A stretch of 5,084 nucleotides of DNA, from NCBI GenBank assembly GCA_028284025.1, contig JANQSM010000105.1, positions 1 through 5,084 on the forward strand, written 5' to 3'. This DNA comes from Alphaproteobacteria bacterium. GTDB taxonomy: Bacteria; Pseudomonadota; Alphaproteobacteria; JANQSM01. The notes beneath the pieces were generated by a model. The model ran no database searches and was not told the DNA's origin. It was given only the letters and a program-made list of their open reading frames with translations. The position numbers and the translations under genes are program-made. Of the stretch, positions 1 to 5,084 are shown piece by piece (the first letter of the stretch is position 1; the number at the start of each line of letters is the position of its first letter).

Positions 1-562
1 CGATAGCAAGATCTGCATCCAGGCGCTTTGCAATGCTGCGGGCCCGCACCACTCCACCTACATCTGGCGAAACGATGGTCAGATTGCTGGTTTTATATCT
101 TTCTTTAATGTCTTCCACAAATACCGGAATGGGGCTTAGGTTATCTGTTGGAATGTCAAAAAATCCTTGAATTTGGGCAGCGTGCAGATCCATGGTCAGC
201 ACCCGATCGGCACCAGCACCGGTAATCAAATTAGCGACCAGCTTGGCAGAAATGGGTGTTCTGGGGCCAGATTTTCTGTCTTGACGGGCATAGCCATAGT
301 AGGGAATCACAGCAGTAATTCGGCTGGCGGATCCACGTTTTAGCGCATCAATCATGACCAGCAATTCCATCAGGTTGTCATTGGCCGGGTAAGATGTTGA
401 CTGGACAGCAAAAACATCTTGTCCACGGACGTTTTCATGAATCTCTACAAACACTTCCATATCAGCAAAGCGCCGTACGCTTGCCTTGGTGATGGGAAGG
501 TTTAAATACGCCGCAACTGCTTCTGCAAAAGGGCGGTTGGAGTTACACGTTACAATTTTCAC
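1..562 (-). CDS. prs: Ribose-phosphate pyrophosphokinase (PRPP synthase), N-terminal 187 residues, cut by window edge
   Basis: This cytoplasmic enzyme makes phosphoribosyl pyrophosphate from ribose 5-phosphate and ATP, the precursor for purines, pyrimidines, histidine, tryptophan and NAD. The reading frame is open from a GTG at 562-560 to the left edge, giving 187 codons of a family that is usually about 310-315 residues, so roughly the last 40% is missing. Visible motifs are [10 protein letters not shown] (32-41), the ATP-binding loop RQDRK (93-97), and the PRPP synthase signature from D125 to N141, which includes DLHA with the metal-ligand H127. [11 protein letters not shown] follows at 165-175. 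The GTG start is chosen because AGGAG lies nine bases upstream and the protein then begins [12 protein letters not shown], the normal N-terminus; no in-frame ATG precedes it. The gene has its own promoter and sits 129 bp behind ald. Family assignment is essentially certain. Confidence 0.97.
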   Translation of the reverse strand, partial: MKIVTCNSNRPFAEAVAAYLNLPITKASVRRFADMEVFVEIHENVRGQDVFAVQSTSYPANDNLMELLVMIDALKRGSASRITAVIPYYGYARQDRKSGPRTPISAKLVANLITGAGADRVLTMDLHAAQIQGFFDIPTDNLSPIPVFVEDIKERYKTSNLTIVSPDVGGVVRARSIAKRLDADLAI

Positions 563-571
563 CAGTCTCTG

Positions 572-576
572 CTCCT
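572..576 (-). promoter_or_regulatory. Ribosome binding site of prs (AGGAG)
   Basis: AGGAG on the minus strand lies nine bases before the GTG at 562. It is the best Shine-Dalgarno match at any start in this window and decides the non-ATG start of prs. Confidence 0.8.
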
Positions 577-598
577 GTTTGATGTCGTTTCGTATGCA

Positions 599-627
599 CT
601 TATATTCCTAAAGGGCACACATTGCAA
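599..627 (-). promoter_or_regulatory. Putative sigma70 promoter of prs
   Basis: On the minus strand a -35 box TTGCAA (622-627, 4 of 6 to TTGACA) is followed after exactly 17 bases by a -10 box TATAAG (599-604, 5 of 6 to TATAAT). Transcription would start near 592, leaving a short leader of about 30 bases that contains the AGGAG site. A competing reading, TTGGAC with TAGGAA, is shifted a few bases upstream and has a poorer -10. The positions are seen in the sequence; use as a promoter is inference. Confidence 0.6.
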
Positions 628-638
628 GTCCAATTACC

Positions 639-666
639 AAAAAAAATACTATAAAAATTACCGTAT
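639..666 (-). terminator. Possible weak intrinsic terminator after ald
   Basis: Read on the minus strand, ATAC (666-663) pairs with GTAT (649-646). After one mismatch the stem continues through a G-U pair and three A-U pairs around a three-base loop. It runs directly into eight U (646-639). The order hairpin then U-tract fits an intrinsic terminator, but the stem is very AT-rich and imperfect, so termination is likely partial at best. Confidence 0.35.
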
Positions 667-667
667 A

Positions 668-699
668 TGGCATGTTTTTTCTCATATTTGGTCATGCCA
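668..699 (-). repeat. 7-bp inverted repeat spanning the ald stop codon
   Basis: TGGCATG (668-674) is matched by its reverse complement CATGCCA (693-699), with an 18-base A-rich loop on the mRNA side. The upstream arm covers the last codons and stop of ald. It lies just before the AT-rich hairpin and U8 run, so the two may form one 3' end structure. It has no U-tract of its own, so it could instead be an mRNA-stabilising hairpin or chance. Confidence 0.4.
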
Positions 700-1813
700 C
701 ACGCTTTACTATTTCCTGGCTATCCATATAATCCAGATTTAAGTCATTTGCGACAGCTTGATAGGTTACCTTTCCTTGATAAACATTCAAGCCATTCAGA
801 AGATGTGGGTTATTTTTCAACGCAGCCAGACCATTATTGGCCAGTTCCACAACATAAGAAATGGTTGCGTTATTAAGCGCAAATGTAGAGGTCCGAGGCA
901 CAGCACCAGGCATATTGGCAACGCAATAATGTACTACGCCTTCTTCCATATAGGTTGGGTTTTCATATGTTGTTGGTCGGCTGGTTTCTGCACATCCACC
1001 CTGGTCAATGGCAACATCTACCAATACGGACCCTTCTTGTATAGATTTTAGAATTTGGCGTGAGATTAACTTGGGGGCGGCTGCACCGGGTACCAGTACA
1101 GCACCAATTACCATATCCGCTGTCGCACAGTGTTCTGCTATGGCTTCTGCTGTGGCATAAACCGTGTTGATGCGGGTGGAAAAATCATTATCGAGTTGGC
1201 GTAAGCGCTCCAGGGATTTATCAACGACTGAAACCCGCGCGCCTAATCCAATCGCCATACGTAATGCTTGTGTACCGACAGTTCCTCCACCAATAATTGT
1301 GACTTTGGCCGGTTGAACACCCGGAACACCGCCCAATAGAATACCCAATCCGCCTTGAGCTTTCTCCAGACAATGTGCACCAGCTTGAACAGAAAGCCGT
1401 CCGGCGACCTCACTCATTGGCTTTAGCAAGGGTAAATGCCCAAAAGAATCTGTGACAGTTTCGTAGGCAATAGCCGTTGTGCCGGAAGCCATTAAGGCCT
1501 CAGCTTGGGGTTTGTCTGCAGACAGGTGCAAAAAGGTAAATAGAATTTGGTTTTCACGCAGCAGGCTGTATTCAGGTTCCAAGGGTTCTTTAACTTTGAC
1601 CACCATTTCAGCACGCTCAAAAATTTCCTGAGGCGTATCAACAATTTCAGCGCCGGCATCCTGATAGTCCTGATCTGAAATATTCACACCCGCACCGGCA
1701 CTTTGTTCCACAATAACTTTATGGCCGTGATTGATAAGCTCTCTCACAGACGAAGGTACCAGTCCAACCCGATATTCGTGATTTTTAATTTCTTTTGGAA
1801 TGCCGACCAGCAT
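692..1813 (-). CDS. ald: Alanine dehydrogenase (NAD-dependent)
   Basis: Cytoplasmic enzyme that reversibly deaminates L-alanine to pyruvate and ammonia with NAD. At 373 residues it matches the family length (about 371). The N-terminal AlaDH/PNT domain begins MLVGIPKEIKNHEYRVG. Expected active-site residues are present at the positions numbered in the mycobacterial enzyme: R15, K75 in VKVKEP, H96 in FLHLSAD, and D270 in VAIDQGG. The NAD-binding Rossmann segment has VTIIGGGTVG (171-180) and the ribose-binding D198. The single-domain length and the absence of a membrane half separate it from transhydrogenase PntA, its closest relative. The start at 1813 gives the canonical N-terminus; AAAGG lies 11 bases upstream (1825-1829), a somewhat long spacing. 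It is 52 bp from pgeF, with its own promoter, and 129 bp before prs. A role in alanine catabolism or in setting the alanine pool for the cell wall is inferred. Confidence 0.97.
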   Translation of the reverse strand: MLVGIPKEIKNHEYRVGLVPSSVRELINHGHKVIVEQSAGAGVNISDQDYQDAGAEIVDTPQEIFERAEMVVKVKEPLEPEYSLLRENQILFTFLHLSADKPQAEALMASGTTAIAYETVTDSFGHLPLLKPMSEVAGRLSVQAGAHCLEKAQGGLGILLGGVPGVQPAKVTIIGGGTVGTQALRMAIGLGARVSVVDKSLERLRQLDNDFSTRINTVYATAEAIAEHCATADMVIGAVLVPGAAAPKLISRQILKSIQEGSVLVDVAIDQGGCAETSRPTTYENPTYMEEGVVHYCVANMPGAVPRTSTFALNNATISYVVELANNGLAALKNNPHLLNGLNVYQGKVTYQAVANDLNLDYMDSQEIVKRVA

Positions 1814-1848
1814 AAGAAAACCCGCCTTTATAATTTTGTTACTTTGGG

Positions 1849-1877
1849 AATATACTGTTACAGCTTTATGACGTCAA
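1849..1877 (-). promoter_or_regulatory. Putative strong sigma70 promoter of ald, overlapping the end of pgeF
   Basis: On the minus strand TTGACG (1872-1877, 5 of 6) and TATATT (1849-1854, 5 of 6) are separated by the ideal 17 bases. The -35 box is formed by the last sense codons of pgeF, and the pgeF stop falls in the spacer. The predicted start is near 1842, giving a leader of about 30 bases. I see no terminator between pgeF and ald, so ald could also receive readthrough from the upstream operon. Confidence 0.65.
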
Positions 1878-2642
1878 ACAAATTGCTGAAATTTGACGGG
1901 CGTAATCAGGTTCTTTCTGATGCGTTGCACGACGGTAACTATAGAATACATCCGGTTGTTGATAGGTATCTTGTTTAAGCCAATCAACATGTGCAAGCTT
2001 TGCATTCGTCAGCTCTCTATAAATCAGGCCAGGCAAATCAAACAGAAAATGGTTTTCCCGCCCACTGTTCTGGAAAAAGGCTGCAAAATCTGGATTCTCA
2101 TCGGTAAAGCTTTGATGTATTTCAATTCCAACTTCATAGCTTTGCTGTTGAATTGTTGGTCCTATGGCAGCCAGAATATTTTCTCGTCTTGCACCTAAGA
2201 TTTCCATTTGATCCAGCGTGGCATTAAAGATTTTGCCCAAAGCACCTTTCCAGCCGGCATGGGCGGCTCCGATGGTTTTGCTTGTCGGGTCACAAAATAG
2301 AATCGGACAGCAGTCAGCCGTTAAAATGCCCAATCCTATACCGGGTGTGGTAGACACCATTGCGTCTGCCTGAATTTCACGCCCTTTTTGTGGTGTTATA
2401 GAATCATCAATGACCACTACTTTATTGCTATGAATTTGGTACAGCGTAATCAGTTTTTCTGGAAGGATATCCAGTTTGCCAGCAACGGTAGCGCGGTTCT
2501 CAGCAACGGTTTCTGGATTATCATCTGATCCCATACCACAATTAAGAGAAGTATAAACACCTGTACTTTTACCGCCCTGGCGGGTGAAAAAACCGTGATG
2601 AATACAAGGTTGTTTCTGCAAAATGGAGGAGGTAAAGAACAT
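1866..2642 (-). CDS. pgeF: Peptidoglycan editing factor PgeF / YfiH-type multicopper-oxidase-like (laccase domain) protein
   Basis: A 258-residue cytoplasmic protein of the YfiH/DUF152 family. Family knowledge: in E. coli the protein keeps L-serine out of the L-alanine position of the peptidoglycan stem. Family members also show purine nucleoside phosphorylase and adenosine deaminase activity and were long called polyphenol oxidases. The three metal/active-site residues are visible: H71 in QIHS, C111 in TADCC, and H128 in AAHAGWKG, with the same 17-residue spacing between Cys and second His as in E. coli. Other family hallmarks are HGFFTRQGG (16-24), AIGPTIQ (159-165) and FYSYRR (233-238). 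Its ATG shares one base with the methyltransferase stop (TAATG) and lacks a good Shine-Dalgarno site, so translation is probably coupled. Family assignment is secure; which activity matters here is not visible. Confidence 0.93.
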   Translation of the reverse strand: MFFTSSILQKQPCIHHGFFTRQGGKSTGVYTSLNCGMGSDDNPETVAENRATVAGKLDILPEKLITLYQIHSNKVVVIDDSITPQKGREIQADAMVSTTPGIGLGILTADCCPILFCDPTSKTIGAAHAGWKGALGKIFNATLDQMEILGARRENILAAIGPTIQQQSYEVGIEIHQSFTDENPDFAAFFQNSGRENHFLFDLPGLIYRELTNAKLAHVDWLKQDTYQQPDVFYSYRRATHQKEPDYARQISAICLTS

Positions 2643-3709
2643 TATCTAAACCCGATCGGCACAGACAGGCTTTTGTTGTTAATGCAGAATGCTTTAAATA
2701 AATGCCCCATTTGGTCTTTGCCGATCAGGCGGTCAGTGGCGGAGCGGACGGCCATTCGGGCTTCTCCTTCCACAGCTTTAGCCAGAATATCGGTACGTAA
2801 ACCAATTCCTAATTGTGATAAAAATCTTGCTTGTGTTGACATATAGGGGATCACATCTCCGGCAGCTTTGGCCAGTAATTCAAAATCTACATGGGCTGTA
2901 AGGTCTGCTTCTCCGGGGTGTTCAGTCACCGGGACCATCTCATGCTGGTATATGGCCTGGAATGTATCCCCCACGCCGCTACTTTCATGCCCATAATCAA
3001 TGATCAGGGCAGAGCCTACATTTTGGGTTAAATCGTGGCCAATTTTCTTAATCAAGTCGCGCGCTGCCGGGCGGTATTCATAAACGGTACCATCTTCAGA
3101 ATTAAGGACTTTATTAGGGATAAGGTTCATTTCTTTTTCTGTAAGCGGCTGATTAGAAAACGCCAGTTTGTTCTCACTGATGCAGATGCGCCGTTCATGC
3201 CATTGGCCATTATGCTTGATAAACTGCTGAAGAGGGAGTACGTCAAAAAATTCATTAGCAACCAGGATAAACGGCTTTTTGGGAATGTCATCGTAGTTTT
3301 CATGGAATCTGGGTGAGAATCTTGCCAGGTTCTTGGCTTGCATCTCGCGCAGGACAGGGCTGACCTCCACCATATGCAGGTTAAAAGATTTCATAAAATC
3401 CTCATCCCCTTCGCACGCCCGCAAGGCGTCTTTCATAAGCGTGCCACGCCCTCCTCCTAGCTCAATCAGATTGAATCCATCCGGGCTTTTCATTTGCCGC
3501 CAGGTACTGATCAGCCAGATGCCAATCAGTTCACCAAAAATCTGGGTCATCTCCGGAGCAGTAATAAAATCCCCCCGCTGGCCCAAGGGGTCTTTGGTCA
3601 TGTAATATCCATGCTGTGGATGGGTCATGCAGATGGACATATAATCTGCAATTGAAATTGGTCCGTCTTCTTCAATCTTTTGCTTTAGAATGGTAAATAT
3701 TTCGGTCAT
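2642..3709 (-). CDS. SAM-dependent methyltransferase of the MidA/NDUFAF7 family (COG1565)
   Basis: Predicted class I methyltransferase, 355 residues from the chosen start. Motifs, numbered from that start: GYYMTKDPLGQRGDFITAPE (about 34-53), the SAM-binding glycine motif ELGGGRGT (83-90), the acidic strand end VEVSP (114-118), ANEFFDVLP (151-159), LIIDYGH (235-241) and DLTAHVDF (269-276). Eukaryotic NDUFAF7 is a mitochondrial arginine methyltransferase that modifies the complex I subunit NDUFS2; the bacterial substrate is not settled, to my knowledge. An upstream ATG at 3775 would add 22 residues, but these are unlike the family, lie wholly within lgt and have no ribosome site. The ATG at 3709 starts MTEIFTILKQKI, the usual N-terminus, with GGAG at 3722-3725. 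It overlaps lgt by 38 bp and pgeF by 1 bp. Confidence 0.9.
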   Translation of the reverse strand: MTEIFTILKQKIEEDGPISIADYMSICMTHPQHGYYMTKDPLGQRGDFITAPEMTQIFGELIGIWLISTWRQMKSPDGFNLIELGGGRGTLMKDALRACEGDEDFMKSFNLHMVEVSPVLREMQAKNLARFSPRFHENYDDIPKKPFILVANEFFDVLPLQQFIKHNGQWHERRICISENKLAFSNQPLTEKEMNLIPNKVLNSEDGTVYEYRPAARDLIKKIGHDLTQNVGSALIIDYGHESSGVGDTFQAIYQHEMVPVTEHPGEADLTAHVDFELLAKAAGDVIPYMSTQARFLSQLGIGLRTDILAKAVEGEARMAVRSATDRLIGKDQMGHLFKAFCINNKSLSVPIGFR

Positions 3710-4511
3710 AAACCAGCCAAACTCCAAATAAAAACATTGGTAAGGATAATACCTGTCCCATGGTGATGTTTTCAATTATAACCATGTTTTCGATAATAAA
3801 TCCTAAATGTACATCCGGCTGTCGAAAAAATTCTGCAAAGATGCGTGCCAGGGAGTAACCCGCCAGAAATACGCCACTTAACACACCTGGACGGCTTAAG
3901 CTTTTGCGATATGCAGCCAGATAAAACAGCAGCAAAAACAGCACAATTCCCTCAAAAAAGGCCTCATACAACTGACTCGGATGGCGGGGGAGCTCTCCGC
4001 CATTGGGAAAGACCATGCCCAAGCTTGATGTGGTTACTCGGCCATACAGTTCCCCATTAATAAAATTGGCGACGCGCCCAAAGAAAAGGCCGATCGGAGC
4101 GGCACAGGCAATCAGATCCCCCAGTCGGAAAACCGAAATTTTATTGCGCCAGGCAAACAGGAAAATGACCAATGCCATTCCTAACAAACCGCCGTGGAAG
4201 GACATTCCTCCCTGCCATACTTTAAAAGCAGCAATTGGATCATGAAATAAGATCGCGGGCTGATAAAATAACATATAGCCCACCCGTCCCCCCAGGACGA
4301 TTCCCAGGGTTGCCCAGATCAGAAAATCATCAATATGCTGGCGGGTGATATTGCTTTTTGATCGATTATTCAGCCAAATAATGTAGCGCCACCCCAACAG
4401 GATACCTGCCAGATAAGACAGGGAATACCAACGTATGGGTACGGGACCAATTCCAAATAAAGGGCCAATTTCCATGGCAACAGGATCAATTGAGGGGTAT
4501 TCTAGCACCAT
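3672..4511 (-). CDS. lgt: Prolipoprotein diacylglyceryl transferase
   Basis: Inner-membrane enzyme that moves diacylglycerol from phosphatidylglycerol onto the lipobox cysteine of prolipoproteins, the first step of lipoprotein maturation. The 279-residue product has about seven hydrophobic segments. Motifs are IRWYSLSYLAG (26-36, Y29 matching E. coli Y26), GGMSFHGGLLG (101-111, H106 matching H103), the Lgt signature GRVANFINGELYGR (145-158), HPSQLYEAFFEG (177-188), ARIFAEFFRQPD (222-233) and TMGQVLSLPM (250-259). All key residues I know are kept. Its ATG shares a base with the hldD stop (TAATG), and there is no recognisable Shine-Dalgarno site, suggesting coupled translation. Two odd six-residue tandem repeats, at 15-26 and 239-250, make it slightly longer than close relatives as I remember them. 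Identity is certain. Confidence 0.97.
   Translation of the reverse strand: MVLEYPSIDPVAMEIGPLFGIGPVPIRWYSLSYLAGILLGWRYIIWLNNRSKSNITRQHIDDFLIWATLGIVLGGRVGYMLFYQPAILFHDPIAAFKVWQGGMSFHGGLLGMALVIFLFAWRNKISVFRLGDLIACAAPIGLFFGRVANFINGELYGRVTTSSLGMVFPNGGELPRHPSQLYEAFFEGIVLFLLLFYLAAYRKSLSRPGVLSGVFLAGYSLARIFAEFFRQPDVHLGFIIENMVIIENITMGQVLSLPMFLFGVWLVYDRNIYHSKAKD
3766..3801. repeat. 18-bp imperfect tandem duplication inside lgt (C-terminal)
   Basis: Two adjacent 18-bp units, 3766-3783 and 3784-3801, match at 14 of 18 bases and begin with the same eight bases. In frame they encode the six-residue repeat IIENMV / IIENIT (Lgt residues 239-250), just before the conserved TMGQ that opens the last membrane segment. 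Confidence 0.65.
4434..4469. repeat. 18-bp degenerate tandem duplication inside lgt (N-terminal)
   Basis: The adjacent 18-bp units 4452-4469 and 4434-4451 encode IGPLFG and IGPVPI (Lgt residues 15-26). Only about 10 of 18 bases match, concentrated in the ATTGGnCC core, so this is older or weaker than the C-terminal repeat. Relatives I recall have one IGP followed by two residues and then IRWY, which is consistent with a six-residue insertion here. Confidence 0.45.
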
Positions 4512-5084
4512 TACCAGTAAGGGGTTTGAGTTGTCAAAAATTCTTTAATATATTTTTCTACACCATCTTCCAAAGATGTGAAGCCCTTATCATAGCCTGC
4601 TTCTTTTAATTTCTCCATGCTGGCTTCGGTAAAGTACTGATACTTTGGTTTTAAGGCATCTGGCATGCTGATGTACTTGATGTTTTCTGGTTTGTTTAAG
4701 GCCTTGAATGTGGCTTTTGCCATATCATTGAAAGATCGGGCTTTGCCGGTTCCAATATTGAAAAGTCCACTGACCTGGGGGTTATCATAAAGCCAAAGCA
4801 TGACATCTACGCAGTCTCCTACCCAAACGAAGTCGCGCATTTGTGCGCCATCTTTATAATCATCGCGGTAGGATTTAAACAAGTGAGCAATGCCAGAGGT
4901 GCTAACCTGTTCATAGAGTTGCACTGTCACACTGCGCTGGCCGCCTTTGTGGTATTCGTTGGGACCATACACATTGAAGAACTTTAAGCCGGCCCACTGG
5001 GAGGGGGTTGGATCTTGTTCATCCAGAATCCGGCTGATGCGGCGGTCAAAGATATGCTTGGACCAGCCATAAGCGTTCAAAGGT
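4511..5084 (-). CDS. hldD: ADP-L-glycero-D-manno-heptose 6-epimerase, C-terminal about 190 residues, cut by window edge
   Basis: NADP-dependent extended short-chain dehydrogenase that inverts C6 of ADP-D-glycero-D-manno-heptose to give the L,D-heptose donor for the LPS inner core; cytoplasmic. The frame is open to the right edge, so the N-terminal Rossmann half with the glycine-rich motif lies outside. The TTG codon at 5080 reads as an internal leucine in PLNAYGWSK, not a start. Counting that leucine as residue 1, the catalytic YxxxK is Y4 and K8. FFNVYGPNEYHKGG (34-47) carries K45, which lines up with the second catalytic base K178 of E. coli HldD. RDFVWVGD and FNIGTGKARSF follow, as in HldD. 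The conserved EYHKGG and C-terminal AGYDKGF segments favour HldD over GalE-type epimerases. The stop overlaps the lgt start by one base, and hldD heads the visible envelope gene cluster. Confidence 0.94.
   Translation of the reverse strand, partial: PLNAYGWSKHIFDRRISRILDEQDPTPSQWAGLKFFNVYGPNEYHKGGQRSVTVQLYEQVSTSGIAHLFKSYRDDYKDGAQMRDFVWVGDCVDVMLWLYDNPQVSGLFNIGTGKARSFNDMAKATFKALNKPENIKYISMPDALKPKYQYFTEASMEKLKEAGYDKGFTSLEDGVEKYIKEFLTTQTPYW

Noticed and set aside
563..598. Riboswitch or leader peptide upstream of prs
   Set aside because: The leader from the predicted promoter is only about 30 bases, too short for a known riboswitch, and contains no start codon followed by a plausible peptide.
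667..876. Plus-strand open frame of 69 codons
   Set aside because: It lies almost entirely opposite the well-supported ald gene, has no family features, and is a shadow frame.
692..1813. Transhydrogenase alpha subunit (PntA) as an alternative for ald
   Set aside because: The 373-residue length, R15/K75/H96/D270 pattern and the C-terminal sequence are those of alanine dehydrogenase, and there is no PntB neighbour or membrane region.
3710..3775. N-terminal 22-residue extension of the methyltransferase
   Set aside because: No ribosome binding site, no similarity to the family N-terminus, and complete overlap with lgt coding sequence.
5078..5080. TTG as the start of the right-most gene
   Set aside because: The codon is the leucine of the internal PLNAYGWSK motif of HldD, and the frame stays open to the window edge, so the gene is truncated rather than short.
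1..5084. Mobile element, phage, toxin-antitoxin, CRISPR or defence system
   Set aside because: Six contiguous housekeeping genes fill the window, with gaps of only 52 and 129 bp; no integrase, transposase, spaced direct repeats or atypical base composition is visible.

Overview
This window is ordinary-looking, gene-dense bacterial chromosome. All six genes lie on the minus strand, so transcription runs from high to low coordinates. Protein style points to an alphaproteobacterium with only moderate GC (mid-40s percent by eye). The Prs, HldD and Lgt sequences resemble alphaproteobacterial family members, and the block lgt / COG1565 methyltransferase / pgeF is one I know from alphaproteobacteria. 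An early-branching or host-associated lineage would fit the composition, but that is inference. The presence of hldD means a Gram-negative cell that makes heptose-containing LPS.

Layout in order of transcription: hldD (C-terminal part, runs off the right edge, ends 4511); lgt (4511-3672); a MidA/NDUFAF7-type SAM-dependent methyltransferase (3709-2642); pgeF (2642-1866); ald, alanine dehydrogenase (1813-692); prs, ribose-phosphate pyrophosphokinase (starts with GTG at 562 and runs off the left edge). The first four genes are stitched together. hldD/lgt and methyltransferase/pgeF each share one base in a TAATG stop-start, and lgt overlaps the methyltransferase by 38 bp. They look like one translationally coupled transcript devoted mainly to the cell envelope: LPS heptose, lipoprotein lipidation and peptidoglycan precursor editing, plus a protein methyltransferase.

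ald and prs each have their own convincing sigma70-type promoter. The ald promoter has its -35 box inside the last codons of pgeF. The 129-bp gap between ald and prs holds two small inverted repeats with a run of eight U, a possible weak terminator, followed by the prs promoter and a clear AGGAG ribosome binding site.

I found no mobile element, CRISPR array, RNA gene or phage gene, and no clearly undescribed system. The most distinctive observations are two independent six-residue tandem duplications in Lgt, both at the predicted periplasmic face, and the placement of an L-alanine-consuming enzyme directly behind the factor that guards the L-alanine position of peptidoglycan.
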